Positions 19,714 to 28,616 of a stretch of 64,000 bases of DNA are shown piece by piece. The notes under the pieces are model-generated. The model made no database searches, was not told where the DNA came from, and saw nothing but the letters and a program-made list of their open reading frames with translations. Numbering within the stretch: position 1 is the first letter of the stretch; every line of letters starts with the position of its first letter. Source of the DNA: Streptomyces sp. F001 (GTDB lineage Bacteria; Actinomycetota; Actinomycetes; Streptomycetales; Streptomycetaceae); contig NZ_QZWF01000005.1 in assembly GCF_004187715.1 (NCBI RefSeq), positions 248,001 to 312,000 of the forward strand, read 5' to 3'. Made by a program: the position numbers and the translations under genes.

Positions 19714-19977
19714 TCAGATGGCCGCCTTCTTCAGCCGACGCCGCTCACGCTCGGACAGACCGCCCCAGATGCCGAAGCGCTCGTCGTTGGCGAGGGCGTA
19801 CTCGAGGCACTCGGAGCGGACCTCGCAGGCGAGACAGACCTTCTTGGCCTCGCGGGTCGAGCCGCCCTTCTCGGGGAAGAAGGACTCGGGGTCGGTCTGG
19901 GCGCACAGCGCGCGCTCCTGCCAGCCGAGTTCCTCGTCCGCGTCGTCGACCAGCAGTTGCTGCACCAGCTCGGTCAT
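19714..19977 (-). CDS. whiB: WhiB sporulation regulator
   Basis: This 87-residue Wbl protein has Cys25, Cys48, Cys51 and Cys57 (C...CxxCxxxxxC) to hold a [4Fe-4S] cluster, the GIWGG turn at 69-73 and a basic C-terminus (RERRRLKKAA). It appears almost identical to S. coelicolor WhiB (SCO3034) as I recall it. WhiB acts with WhiA to start sporulation septation, and also binds the principal sigma factor through the Wbl fold. The ATG at 19977 has GAGGGG upstream. A 728-bp gap lies upstream; the giant glycosyltransferase lies downstream on the same strand. Confidence 0.95.
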   Translation of the reverse strand: MTELVQQLLVDDADEELGWQERALCAQTDPESFFPEKGGSTREAKKVCLACEVRSECLEYALANDERFGIWGGLSERERRRLKKAAI

Positions 19978-20001
19978 GTGCGCCCCTCGTCTGTCTTTCA
20001 C

Positions 20002-20729
20002 GTCCCCGTGATGTAGCCGTTACCGATTTCGGCTGAACGACACGAGTGAAATTACAAGTGTGCTGCTCCGGGCGAGTCAAGCCGAGATCTGCTATTGAGT
20101 CCCTTATTCACTCTGCGGAACCAAGGTCATGCGGAAAGTGTTCAAATCGCCATAAACCTTGACACGCAGATCAGACCCCCGAGGCTTCCCGCTCCGCACG
20201 GGACCTGTACGGAGAAGGACGCTCACAGGTTCGATCTCGTTCCGGCACGCGCGACGAAGAGAACCGGATCACAGTCGGATCACGGGATCGCAACGAGGCT
20301 TGTGCGCCCGGTTGTGCGCCATGTGTCCCGGTGGGCCCGTGAACAAACCTTTCACCTGAGAGATGAACCGGATGAGGTGAACCATGTCCCACATTCCGGG
20401 CGTCGAGTTGACAGTGGGGGTATGAACCGCTGTTCTTGTGGGCATGCTCGCGAACTTGGCGCCCACCTCGACCCGCTCCGCCGGGTCCCTCGGTGCTGCC
20501 CACGCTCGCTGTAGCTGTTGTTGCTGTTCCAGCTGTTGAGCCTCCCCCACTCTCGAATTCACTCGAGCGGGGGACCCCCATCGCTCCGGCTGCCGTCGAG
20601 TCCACCGCGACCCGACCGCTGTTTCCCCGTGAAGCCCCACCAGGGCACCTCCACCTCGCCCGTGACCCGGGCGGACGGTACGCGACACCCCGCCAGTCCT
20701 CTCTCTTCCGCCGAGGAACACCGCACCCC
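20002..20729. other. Long gap between divergent whiB and cysteine dioxygenase genes
   Basis: No convincing gene is found. The whiB-proximal 330 bp are less GC-rich than surrounding DNA, as expected for promoter regions of developmentally controlled genes. TTGACA words at 20159 and 20408 lack good partners at 17-18 bp. The gene-distal part carries the CCCCCACTC...GAGCGGGGG hairpin repeat (20546-20580). BldD or WhiA sites could lie here but I cannot assign one by eye. Confidence 0.5.
20546..20583. repeat. CCCCCACTC...GAGCGGGGG hairpin repeat, copy 1
   Basis: The arms CCCCCACTC and GAGCGGGGG flank a short AT-richer loop, followed by GACCCCCAT. The same word order occurs in reverse complement at the right window edge (63975-64000). 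Such elements are abundant between Streptomyces genes; here it lies 150 bp before the cysteine dioxygenase gene. Confidence 0.65.
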
Positions 20730-21221
20730 ATGAACAGCGACAGCGACCTCCAGATCGCCGGCGACATCCTCGAGGTCCCGCACCTGCTCCAGGCCCCGCG
20801 CGAGCACCCGGCCACGGTTGCCGAGTTCGTCGGCCTGGCCCGCGCCATCGCCGCCGACCGCTCCCAGTGGGAGCACCTCGTCCAGTACGACGCGACCAGC
20901 CGCTGGTACCACCGGCTGCGCACCGGCCCCGGCTACGAGGTGTGGCTGCTGTCCTGGGTACCCGGTCAGGGCAGCGGCCTGCACGACCACGGCCCCTCCT
21001 CCGGCGTCCTGACCGTCCTGGAGGGCACGCTGACCGAGCGGACGGAGCGCGGCACGCGCGCGTTGGGGGCGGGGGCACAGCGGGTGTTCGCGCCGGGGTA
21101 TGTGCACGAGGTGGTCAACGACGCGCTGGAGGCCGCCGTCAGTCTGCACGTCTACTACCCGGGACTCACGCAGATGCCGATGCACACCCCCCAGTGCACG
21201 GCCGTCGGCCAGGTCCCGTAA
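20730..21221 (+). CDS. Cysteine dioxygenase family (cupin) protein
   Basis: The 163-residue single-domain cupin has iron ligands visible as HDH in [19 protein letters not shown] (about 90-92) and a third His in GYVHEVVN. Arg/Tyr residues typical of thiol dioxygenases are present (RWYHRL). Bacterial members oxidise cysteine to cysteine sulfinate, or mercaptopropionate; which thiol is not decidable here. ATG start after a short, weak GAGGAAC site. Followed 99 bp later by cofD, but a shared pathway is not apparent. Confidence 0.85.
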   Translation: MNSDSDLQIAGDILEVPHLLQAPREHPATVAEFVGLARAIAADRSQWEHLVQYDATSRWYHRLRTGPGYEVWLLSWVPGQGSGLHDHGPSSGVLTVLEGTLTERTERGTRALGAGAQRVFAPGYVHEVVNDALEAAVSLHVYYPGLTQMPMHTPQCTAVGQVP

Positions 21222-21320
21222 GCGGGCACCACGCTGTCGTACCCGCCTGCAAGACTGTCCCACCCGTCACCCGACCACCACCCCTCAACGAGTCGGCCCG
21301 GCGGCTGACACACTGTTTCA

Positions 21321-22280
21321 ATGCGCATTGTGGTTCTGGCAGGCGGCATCGGCGGTGCCCGGTTCCTGCGTGGTCTGAAGCGGGCCGTGCCGGACGCGGA
21401 CATCACCGTCATCGGCAACACCGGGGACGACATCCACCTCTTCGGGCTGAAGGTCTGCCCGGACCTCGACACGGTGATGTACACGCTCGGCGGCGGCATC
21501 AACGAGGAGCAGGGCTGGGGGCGGGCCGAGGAGACCTTCCACCTGAAGGAGGAGCTCGCGGCGTACGGCGTCGGGCCCGAGTGGTTCGGGCTGGGCGACC
21601 GGGACTTCGCCACGCACATCGTGCGGACGCAGATGATCGGCGCCGGGTATCCGCTGAGTGCGGTGACGGAGGCCCTCTGCGACCGGTGGAAGCCAGGGGT
21701 GCGGCTCATCCCCATGACGGACGACCGCGTCGAGACCCATGTCGCCGTCTCGATGGACGGCGAGCGCAAGGCGATCCACTTCCAGGAGTACTGGGTGCGG
21801 CTGCGGGCCTCCGTCCCGGCCGAGGCGGTGGTGCCGGTCGGCGCCGAGCAGGCCAAGCCCGCCCCGGGTGTGCTGGAGGCGATCGCCGCGGCGGACGTCA
21901 TCCTCTTCCCGCCGTCCAACCCGGTCGTGTCGGTCGGCACGATCCTGGCCGTGCCCGGCATCCGGGAGGCGATCGCCGACGCCGGGGTGCCGGTCGTCGG
22001 CCTGTCCCCCATCGTCGGGAACGCGCCCGTGCGCGGCATGGCCGACAAGGTGCTCGCCGCGGTCGGGGTGGAGTCGACGGCCGCCGCGGTCGCCGAGCAC
22101 TACGGCTCGGGACTGCTCGACGGCTGGCTCGTCGACACCGTGGACGCGGAATCGGTGCAGCGGGTCGAGGCGGCCGGCATCCGCTGCCGGGCCGTACCGC
22201 TGCTGATGACCGACGAGGACACGGCCGCGCAGATGGCTCGCGAGGCGCTGGCGCTGGCGGAGGAGGTGCGGGCGTCGTGA
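21321..22280 (+). CDS. cofD: 2-phospho-L-lactate (phosphoenolpyruvyl) transferase of F420 synthesis
   Basis: The 319-residue enzyme is the FbiA/CofD that transfers the phospho-lactyl or enolpyruvyl-phosphate group to the deazaflavin Fo. The N-terminal nucleotide loop [36 protein letters not shown] and [15 protein letters not shown] are signature blocks. In actinobacteria the donor derives from phosphoenolpyruvate, giving dehydro-F420-0, reduced later by the FbiB C-terminal domain. It overlaps fbiB by GTGA (22277-22280), indicating translational coupling. Confidence 0.96.
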   Translation: MRIVVLAGGIGGARFLRGLKRAVPDADITVIGNTGDDIHLFGLKVCPDLDTVMYTLGGGINEEQGWGRAEETFHLKEELAAYGVGPEWFGLGDRDFATHIVRTQMIGAGYPLSAVTEALCDRWKPGVRLIPMTDDRVETHVAVSMDGERKAIHFQEYWVRLRASVPAEAVVPVGAEQAKPAPGVLEAIAAADVILFPPSNPVVSVGTILAVPGIREAIADAGVPVVGLSPIVGNAPVRGMADKVLAAVGVESTAAAVAEHYGSGLLDGWLVDTVDAESVQRVEAAGIRCRAVPLLMTDEDTAAQMAREALALAEEVRAS

Positions 22281-23587
22281 GTCAGGAGACCGCGGAGGGC
22301 TACCGGGTCTGGGCCGTGCCCGGCATCCCCGAGGTGGCGCCCGGTGACGACCTCGCCAAGCTGATCGCCGCCGCCGAACCGGGGCTGGCCGACGGGGACG
22401 TCCTGCTCGTCACCTCGAAGGTCGTGTCCAAGGCGGAGGGCCGGATCGTCGAGGCGACCGACCGGGAGGCCGCGATCGACGCCGAGACCGTACGGGTGGT
22501 GGCACGGCGTGGCGCACTGCGCATCGTCGAGAACCGGCAGGGCCTCGTCATGGCCGCCGCCGGCGTCGACGCCTCCAACACCGCCGCCGGGACGGTGCTG
22601 TTGCTGCCCGAGGACCCGGACGCGTCCGCGCGCGCGATCCGGAGCGGGCTGCGCGACGCCCTCGGCGTCAACGTCGGGGTCGTCGTCACCGACACCTTCG
22701 GGCGGCCCTGGCGCGCGGGGCTCACGGATGTGGCGATCGGCGCCGCCGGTGTGCGCGTCGTCGACGATCTGCGTGGGGGCGCGGACGCGCAGGGCAATCC
22801 GCTCAGCGCCACCGTCGTCGCCACGGCCGACGAACTCGCCGCCGCGGGCGACCTGGTCAAGGGCAAGGCCGCCGGGCTGCCCGTCGCCGTGGTGCGCGGC
22901 CTGCCGCAGCTGGTGGCCGAGGAGGACGGAGAGGGGGCGCGAGCCTTGGTACGGGATGCGCGCGACGACATGTTCCGGCTCGGTACGTCGGAGGCGGTAC
23001 GGGAGGCGGTGACCCAGCGGCGTACGATCCGGGCCTTCACGGACGAGCCCGTCGACCCCGGGGCGGTACGACGGGCGGTGGCCGCGGCCGTCACGGCGCC
23101 GGCGCCGCACCACACGACGCCGTGGCGTTTTGTGCTGCTGGAGTCGGCCCGGTCGCGGACCGAGCTGCTGGACGCGATGCGGGACGCGTGGATCGCGGAC
23201 CTGCGCCGGGACGGCAAGAGCGAGGAGTCGATCACCAAGCGGGTGCGGCGCGGGGATGTGCTGCGCAACGCCCCGTATCTGGTCGTGCCGTGCCTCGTCA
23301 TGGACGGATCGCACACCTATGGGGACGCACGGCGGGACGGGGCCGAGCGGGAGATGTTCGTGGTCGCCGCGGGGGCCGGCGTACAGAACTTCCTGGTGGC
23401 GCTGGCCGGGGAGCGGCTCGGATCGGCGTGGGTGTCGTCGACGATGTTCTGCCGGGATGTCGTGCGCGAGGTGCTGGGGCTGCCGGAGGGGTGGGATCCG
23501 ATGGGGGCGGTTGCGGTCGGGCATCCGGCTCAGGAGCCGAAGCCGCGGGCGGAGCGGGATGCGGGAGCGTTCATCGAGGTGCGGTGA
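22277..23587 (+). CDS. fbiB: Bifunctional F420-0:gamma-glutamyl ligase / FMN reductase
   Basis: 436 residues in two domains. The first 240 or so residues are CofE-like gamma-glutamyl ligase ([42 protein letters not shown]). Residues from about 245 to 436 are a nitroreductase-like FMN domain ([26 protein letters not shown], GLGxA-type [34 protein letters not shown]). The ligase adds poly-gamma-glutamate to F420-0; the FMN domain reduces dehydro-F420-0. The GTG start is coupled to cofD. Followed by the broken AlkA-like gene. Confidence 0.95.
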   Translation: MSQETAEGYRVWAVPGIPEVAPGDDLAKLIAAAEPGLADGDVLLVTSKVVSKAEGRIVEATDREAAIDAETVRVVARRGALRIVENRQGLVMAAAGVDASNTAAGTVLLLPEDPDASARAIRSGLRDALGVNVGVVVTDTFGRPWRAGLTDVAIGAAGVRVVDDLRGGADAQGNPLSATVVATADELAAAGDLVKGKAAGLPVAVVRGLPQLVAEEDGEGARALVRDARDDMFRLGTSEAVREAVTQRRTIRAFTDEPVDPGAVRRAVAAAVTAPAPHHTTPWRFVLLESARSRTELLDAMRDAWIADLRRDGKSEESITKRVRRGDVLRNAPYLVVPCLVMDGSHTYGDARRDGAEREMFVVAAGAGVQNFLVALAGERLGSAWVSSTMFCRDVVREVLGLPEGWDPMGAVAVGHPAQEPKPRAERDAGAFIEVR

Positions 23588-23673
23588 CCTCGCGGCCGCG
23601 CGAAGTGCGGTGACCATGCCCCGTGGGCGCCTACCCTCGTAGGGCCCCTCCTTCTCTTCTCCGGGAACTCTTC

Positions 23674-24674
23674 GTGGCAGGACGTTTCGCTCCGCGGCCC
23701 ACGCGTACGACCGTGCGTGGTGGGGAGGTCGCCGTGTCCGCGGGGTGTCGCGGCAGGCGGTGGCTGCGGCGGGGCGGCTACGGGTCCTGGTGCCGGACGG
23801 GCCGCTGGATCTGGGGCTGGTGCTCGGGCCGTTGCGGCGCGGGCCCGGGGATCCGACGTTCCGGGCGATGCCGGACGGGTCGGTGTGGCGGGCCAGCCGT
23901 ACGCCGGTCGGGCCGGGGACGTTGCGGGTTTCCGTGCGGGGTGGGAAGTACGCGGGGAGGCGTGGGGGCCGGGGGCGGAGTGGCTGCTCGAGCAGTTGCC
24001 CGACCTGCTCGGGGCGTCGGACGATCCGTCCGTCTTCGCGCCGCGGCATCGGATCGTGGCGCTGGCGCGGCATCGGCGGCCGGGGTTGCGGCTGACCCGG
24101 ACCGGGTTGGTGCTGGAGTCGTTGATTCCGTCGATTCTGGAGCAGAAGGTCACGACCGATGAGGCGTATCGGGCGTGGCGGTTGCTGGTGCGGAAGTTCG
24201 GGGAGCCGGCGCCGGGGCCCGTGCCGGGGCGGATGTGTGTGATGCCGGCGCCGCGGACGTGGGCGCTGATTCCGTCATGGGAGTGGCATCGGGCCGGGGT
24301 CGACAACAAGCGGGCGTCCACGATCCTGCGTGCCGTGCGGGTTGCTGCGCGGCTGGAGGAGGCGGTGGGGATGGAGGCCCGGGCCGCGCAGGCGCGGTTG
24401 GAGGTTGTGCCGGGCGTGGGGCCGTGGACGTCGGCGGAAACCGTGCAGCGCAGTCATGGGGCGGCGGATGCGGTGACCGTGGGGATCTGCATCTGCCGGG
24501 GATTGTGGGGTGGGCGTTGGCCGGGAATCGGGATGCGGACGACGCGGTGATGCTTGAGCTGCTGGAGCCGTATGCGGGGCAGCGGCATCGGGCGGCTCGG
24601 TTCGTTCTGCTGAGCGGGAAGGTGCCGCGCGGAGGGCTCCGCGGATGCCGCGGGGGGACATCGGGCGGTTGTAG
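23674..24674 (+). pseudogene. AlkA-type DNA-3-methyladenine glycosylase, four frameshifts
   Basis: Joined across frames the product is a usual-length (about 330 aa) HhH-GPD DNA glycosylase for alkylated bases. It starts GTG (AGRFAPRPTRTTVRGG). The frame slips by one missing base near 23741 (GGGG run), near 23950 (AAGTACG where AAGGTACG fits), near 24480 (GTGGGGATC where GGGGG fits) and near 24627 (CCGCGCGG). It contains LTRTGLVLESLIPSILEQKVTTDEAYRAWR and the hairpin LEVVPGVGPWTSAETVQRS. The third slip falls at the expected catalytic Asp (GDLHLPG). The end is MPRGDIGRL. Either a dead gene or sequence errors. Confidence 0.85.
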
Positions 24675-24689
24675 GGGCGCGGCGTTGGG

Positions 24690-24800
24690 GCTGACGCGGG
24701 GTGGGTCGCGCAGCCCGGCGCTGATGGGGGTGCCGCACGCGCCCACCCGTGCCGCCCTGGGGCCCCTCTGAGGGGAGGCACGGCTGCCGCGGACTGACGA
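24690..24800. repeat. Dispersed intergenic repeat, copy 2
   Basis: It matches 10150-10262 through GCGCAGCCCGGCGCTG, GTGCCGC(A/C)CGCGCCCACCCG, GTGCCGCC and a GGCACG(A/G)CTGCC block. A 9-bp hairpin-like insertion, GGGGCCCCTCTGAGGGG, lies in the middle. Noncoding. Confidence 0.6.
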
Positions 24801-24815
24801 GGCGGCGGGGTGCGG

Positions 24816-24893
24816 CACGCGCCCGCGGGCTGATGGGTGGGGTGCCGCACGCGCCCGCGGGCTGACGGGTGGCCGCACGCGCCCGCGGGCTGA
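24816..24893. repeat. Short tandem repeat (3 copies of an 18-bp core)
   Basis: The core CACGCGCCCGCGGGCTGA begins at 24816, 24848 and 24876 (periods 32 and 28 bp), with GGGTGG-type linkers. It continues from the end of dispersed repeat copy 2 and stops just before the stop codon of the convergent pyrophosphorylase gene. The GCCCGCGGGC palindrome in each unit can fold and could act in termination. Confidence 0.65.
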
Positions 24894-24921
24894 CGCGGCG
24901 CCCCGCAAGCACCCACCCCCG

Positions 24922-26004
24922 TTACTGATCCGACGAGAACCGCAGTGCCCCCGCTGGGATTTGGGCGTCACACCAGACTCGGGCGCCGGATTGGAGTTCG
25001 TTGTCGGGGCCTATGATCGCGCCGTCGCCGATGACCGTGTCGCTGAGGACGGAGCGTTCGCCGATGCGGGCGCGGGTGCCGATGAGGGAGTCGGTGATGA
25101 CGGCGCCGGGTTCGATGACGGCGCCGGGGAGGATCGTGCTGCCGAAGATGCGCGCCCCCTCGGCGACGAACGCGCCCTCTCCGACCACCGTGCCGCCGGC
25201 CAGCTTGGCGTCGGGGGCCACCCTTGCCGTCGGCAGGACCAGACGGTCGCCGCAGCGGCCGGGGACCGCCGGAGACGGGGCGCGGCCCAGGACCAGGTCC
25301 GCCGAGCCGCGGACAAAGGCCGCCGGGGTGCCGAGGTCGAGCCAGTAGGTGGAGTCGACCATGCCCTGGAGGTGGGCGCCGGCCGCCAGGAGGTCGGGGA
25401 ACGTCTCGCGTTCCACCGAGACCGGGCGGCCGGCCGGGATCGTGTCGATGACCGAGCGGCGGAAGACGTAGGCCCCCGCGTTGATCTGGTCGGTGACGAT
25501 CTCCTCCGGCGTCTGCGGCTTCTCCAGGAAGGCGGTGACGCGACCGGACTCGTCCGTCGGGACCAGGCCGTAGGCCCGCGGATCGGTCACCTTCGTCAGG
25601 TGCAGGGAGACGTCCGCGCCCGTCGTCCGGTGCGTGCGCACCAGGGCACGGATGTCGAGGCCGGTGAGGATGTCGCCGTTGAAGATCAGGACCGGGTCGT
25701 CGGGTCCGGAGTGCAGCCGCGAGGCCACGTTGCGGATCGCGCCGCCCGTGCCGAGTGGCTCATCCTCCGTGACGTACTCGATGTGCAGCCCCAGGTCCGA
25801 GCCGTCACCGAAGTACGGCTCGAAGACCTGGGCCAGATAGGACGTGGCGAGCACGATGTGCTCGACGCCCGCCGCTCTCGCTCTCGCCAGCTGATGCGTG
25901 AGGAACGGCACCCCCGCCGCCCTGACCATCGGCTTGGGCGTGTGCACCGTGAGCGGGCGCAGCCGGGTGCCCTTGCCGCCGACCAGGAGGATCGCTTCTG
26001 TCAC
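24922..26004 (-). CDS. Mannose-1-phosphate guanylyltransferase-like sugar nucleotidyltransferase
   Basis: The 360-residue protein has an N-terminal nucleotidyltransferase domain: GGKGTRLRPLTVHTPKPMV signature, TEDEPLGTGGAIRNV, LIFNGDIL metal Asp and the FLEKP motif. A left-handed beta-helix of hexapeptide repeats (AKLAGGTVVGEGAFVAEGARIFG...) follows to the end. This is the ManC/RmlA-like fold. By analogy with GDP-mannose pyrophosphorylases it would use the mannose-1-phosphate from ManB, but nucleotide preference cannot be proven. GTG start. Neighbour of the secreted amidase gene. Confidence 0.85.
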   Translation of the reverse strand: MTEAILLVGGKGTRLRPLTVHTPKPMVRAAGVPFLTHQLARARAAGVEHIVLATSYLAQVFEPYFGDGSDLGLHIEYVTEDEPLGTGGAIRNVASRLHSGPDDPVLIFNGDILTGLDIRALVRTHRTTGADVSLHLTKVTDPRAYGLVPTDESGRVTAFLEKPQTPEEIVTDQINAGAYVFRRSVIDTIPAGRPVSVERETFPDLLAAGAHLQGMVDSTYWLDLGTPAAFVRGSADLVLGRAPSPAVPGRCGDRLVLPTARVAPDAKLAGGTVVGEGAFVAEGARIFGSTILPGAVIEPGAVITDSLIGTRARIGERSVLSDTVIGDGAIIGPDNELQSGARVWCDAQIPAGALRFSSDQ

Positions 26005-26109
26005 CTGTCGTCTCTGCTTCCTGCCGGGACCGGCCGAACTGTGTTTCGGCCGGCCAGTGTATGCAGACCGTTGTCCGGCTCCTTCGACGGCCGTCGGTGT
26101 CGTGCGGCC

Positions 26110-27513
26110 TCAGGGCCGCCCCTGGAAGCGGGCCGCCTGTGAGCGGATCGAGCCGAGCTTGCCGTAGAGGAGTCCTCCTGGGCAGTCCGTGAGGAAACCG
26201 TCCCGGTGACCGGAGATCACGTTCAGTCGTACGTTCTTGCCCTTTGCGTAGAGATTGCCACCGGCGGACTTCAGGTATGTCTTGCCACTGGGATTGCCTC
26301 CGTGCAGGCCCAGCTTCCAGGAGGCCAGCTGACTGACGGCCGTCACTGTGTTGGCGGAGGGCCTGGTGGTGTTGAACGTGCCGATGACGGCGATCCCCGC
26401 GCTGTCGCTGTTGAAACCGAGGGTGTGGGCGCCCATGACCGGGTTGGCCACGCCGCCGGCGCGTCCCTCGTAGATGTTTCCGCACTTGTCGACGAGGAAG
26501 TTGTAGCCGATGTCCCGCCAGCCGTTGCTCACGACGTGGTAGCGGTAGATACCGCGGATGACGGACGGGGCCTGCGCGCAGGTGTAGTTGTTGCCGGTCG
26601 CCGTGTGGTGCACGAACGCGGCCTTGACCCGCTTCGTGTAGAGGAACGCCTTCTCCCGCAGCGACTCGTCCGCGCCCCAGCCGCGGCGGGTGACGATGGG
26701 CGGGCGCGGGCCGATGTACGGATTGGCCCGCTGCTCTTCGGTCAGCCCGGCGGCGTGCAGGGTGAGCAGTTCGTGCTGTGTCTGCGCCTGGTCCAGTGCC
26801 GGGATCTCGGTGGCGCCGAGCGGGGCGAGGTCGGAGTTGGGGGCGGATGCGTCGGCCGTGTCCGGGCTCAGCGGTTCGGTCACGGGAGGGTCGGCGGGGG
26901 CGCCGCCGGCGGGGGCCTCGGCGGTGGATTCGGAGCCCGGGTCGACGAGTTCGAGGCGGAGGCCGGAGGGGAGGGGTGCCGGGGTGGTCCCGGCGGGCTC
27001 GTCGGCCGGCCGCACGCGGACCTCCACTCCGTCCGACTCGCCCACCCACAACGGTGCGGTGGCTCCGCGCACGCGACCGGAGGTGCGTTCGTCCGAGCCC
27101 TGGTCGGGTGCGTGGTCGGCGTTGTGGGTCTCGAGGTCCTGCCAGCCGGACCAGGCGCCGGTGGCTGTGGCACGGGTGCGGACCTGGACGCTGCCGTGCA
27201 ATTCGGTGTCGGGGTCGTCCCAGATGACGCCGACGAGCGAGAAGGGCCGTACGTCCCGCGGGGTCAGGCCCTGTGCGGAGCCGAGGGTGCGGTCGTCGGC
27301 GAGGGGGGCGAGGGGCAGCGACTGGGTGCTGCCGGGGATACCGGGATCGGCGGCTCGCGCGGGCTCGGCGCCCGGTGCAGCGGCCGGCCCTGATATCTCG
27401 GTCGCCGTCGTCGTCGTGGTCAGGGTCATCGGGAGGGCGAGTGCGGCGGCGCAGGTGACGCCTATCGAGGAAGCGAGGAGTTTGCGCATGCCCCCGATCT
27501 TGGACATATCCAT
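26110..27513 (-). CDS. Secreted peptidoglycan-recognition N-acetylmuramoyl-L-alanine amidase
   Basis: The preprotein has about 467 residues with a signal peptide (MRKLLASSIGVTCAAALALP). A region of about 200 residues with beta-rich WDDPD and GWQDLETHN segments follows. A Pro/Ala linker leads to a PGRP/amidase_2 domain in the last 190 residues. Zinc ligands are visible in AAFVHHTATGNNYTC, ISGHRDGFLTDCPG (His and Cys). The domain cleaves the muramyl-alanine bond in peptidoglycan. Possible starts are ATG 27513, 27507 and 27489; the longer frame to 27639 would run into the divergent gene. Confidence 0.88.
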   Translation of the reverse strand: MDMSKIGGMRKLLASSIGVTCAAALALPMTLTTTTTATEISGPAAAPGAEPARAADPGIPGSTQSLPLAPLADDRTLGSAQGLTPRDVRPFSLVGVIWDDPDTELHGSVQVRTRATATGAWSGWQDLETHNADHAPDQGSDERTSGRVRGATAPLWVGESDGVEVRVRPADEPAGTTPAPLPSGLRLELVDPGSESTAEAPAGGAPADPPVTEPLSPDTADASAPNSDLAPLGATEIPALDQAQTQHELLTLHAAGLTEEQRANPYIGPRPPIVTRRGWGADESLREKAFLYTKRVKAAFVHHTATGNNYTCAQAPSVIRGIYRYHVVSNGWRDIGYNFLVDKCGNIYEGRAGGVANPVMGAHTLGFNSDSAGIAVIGTFNTTRPSANTVTAVSQLASWKLGLHGGNPSGKTYLKSAGGNLYAKGKNVRLNVISGHRDGFLTDCPGGLLYGKLGSIRSQAARFQGRP

Positions 27514-27619
27514 ATGAATCTGTCCATTGGGGAATTGACACGCCGTCGGGTCCCATTCGCCCGAACCGGTGAGCCCCGCCGCTCGATGCACAGGCGGCCG
27601 CCCGCGTACGCTTGCGCGG

Positions 27620-28375
27620 GTGAACGCCACTGATCGCACCCCTGCCGACCTGCTGCGTTCCGCGCTCGCCGCGGATCCCGCGCGCCCCCTGGTGACCTTC
27701 TACGACGACGCCACGGGCGAACGTGTCGAATTGTCCGTGGCCACCTTCGCCAATTGGGTGGCCAAGACCGCCAACCTCCTCCAGGACGGGATGTCCGCCG
27801 AACCCGGTGACCGGGTCGCACTGCTGCTGCCCGCGCACTGGCAGACGGCGGTGTGGCTGCTGGCGTGTTCGTCGGTGGGCGTCCTCGCGGACATGGACGG
27901 TGATCCGGCGCGGGCCGACTTCGTGGTGGCCGGGCCCGGTCGGTTCCAGGATGGACTCGCGTGCGGCGGGGAGCGGTACGCGCTGTCGCTGGCGCCGCTG
28001 GGGCGCCGCTTTCCGGTGCCGCCGGAGGGATACGCCGACTACGCCGTGGACGTGCCGAGTCACGGTGACCGTTTCGCGCCGTACGCGCCGGTCGACCCGG
28101 AGGCGCCCGCGCTGATCGTCGCCGGGGCGCAGTACACGGGGGCCGAGGTGGTGGAGCGGGCGCTGACCGACGCGCCCGGGCTGGATCTGACGGGGCCCGG
28201 TTCGCGGATCCTGTCCGCACTGCCGTACGACACCTGGGAGGGCCTCAGCGCCGGGCTCTACGCACCGCTTGCGACCGGCGGCTCCGTGGTGCTCTGCCGT
28301 CACCTGACGGAGCTGGACGAGGAGGCCCTGGCCAAGCGGATCGAAAGCGAACGGATCACGGCGACGGCCCGCTGA
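27620..28375 (+). CDS. TIGR03089 family protein (truncated acyl-adenylate enzyme-like)
   Basis: The 251-residue protein resembles the N-terminal portion of AMP-forming acyl-CoA synthetases (TFYDDATGERVELSVATFANWVAKTANLL, DRVALLLPAHWQTAVWLLACSSVG). It lacks the P-loop-like STG signature and the C-terminal lid domain, so adenylation is unlikely. It is conserved in actinobacteria beside LCP genes. GTG start; divergent from the amidase gene. Confidence 0.8.
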   Translation: MNATDRTPADLLRSALAADPARPLVTFYDDATGERVELSVATFANWVAKTANLLQDGMSAEPGDRVALLLPAHWQTAVWLLACSSVGVLADMDGDPARADFVVAGPGRFQDGLACGGERYALSLAPLGRRFPVPPEGYADYAVDVPSHGDRFAPYAPVDPEAPALIVAGAQYTGAEVVERALTDAPGLDLTGPGSRILSALPYDTWEGLSAGLYAPLATGGSVVLCRHLTELDEEALAKRIESERITATAR

Positions 28376-28399
28376 GCGCTCCGCCGGACGTCCGGTACG

Positions 28400-28440
28400 C
28401 CTCCTGCGGGTGCGTCGTGGCTGGTCGCGCCCACGGTGGA
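28400..28440. repeat. REP-like element, copy 1
   Basis: On the minus strand it reads CACCGTGGGCGCGACCAGCC then ACGACGCACCCGCAGG. It matches the element at 46323-46353 with a single mismatch over about 33 nt. It lies between the TIGR03089 gene and the first LCP gene. Confidence 0.65.
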
Positions 28441-28616
28441 GGAGAACCCGAGAGGCCCGCAAGCGCACCGTCACCACCCGCGCCGCCCCCACCCCCATCA
28501 CCCATTCGGCCTCCCCCGCCCGCGCCCCCTCCCGTCCGCGTCATGGTCGTAAGAGCAGCACGACATGCACGACTCGCTCGTACACGCTCGTACGCCATGA
28601 TGGGGTGGATCCAGCC

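Noticed and set aside
15864-20036. 1,390-codon plus-strand frame opposite the giant glycosyltransferase and whiB
   Set aside because: Arg/Gly/Ala-rich shadow covering two recognisable minus-strand genes.
25805-28501. 898-codon minus-strand frame
   Set aside because: Overlaps three recognisable genes in other frames and is dominated by Arg and Pro.
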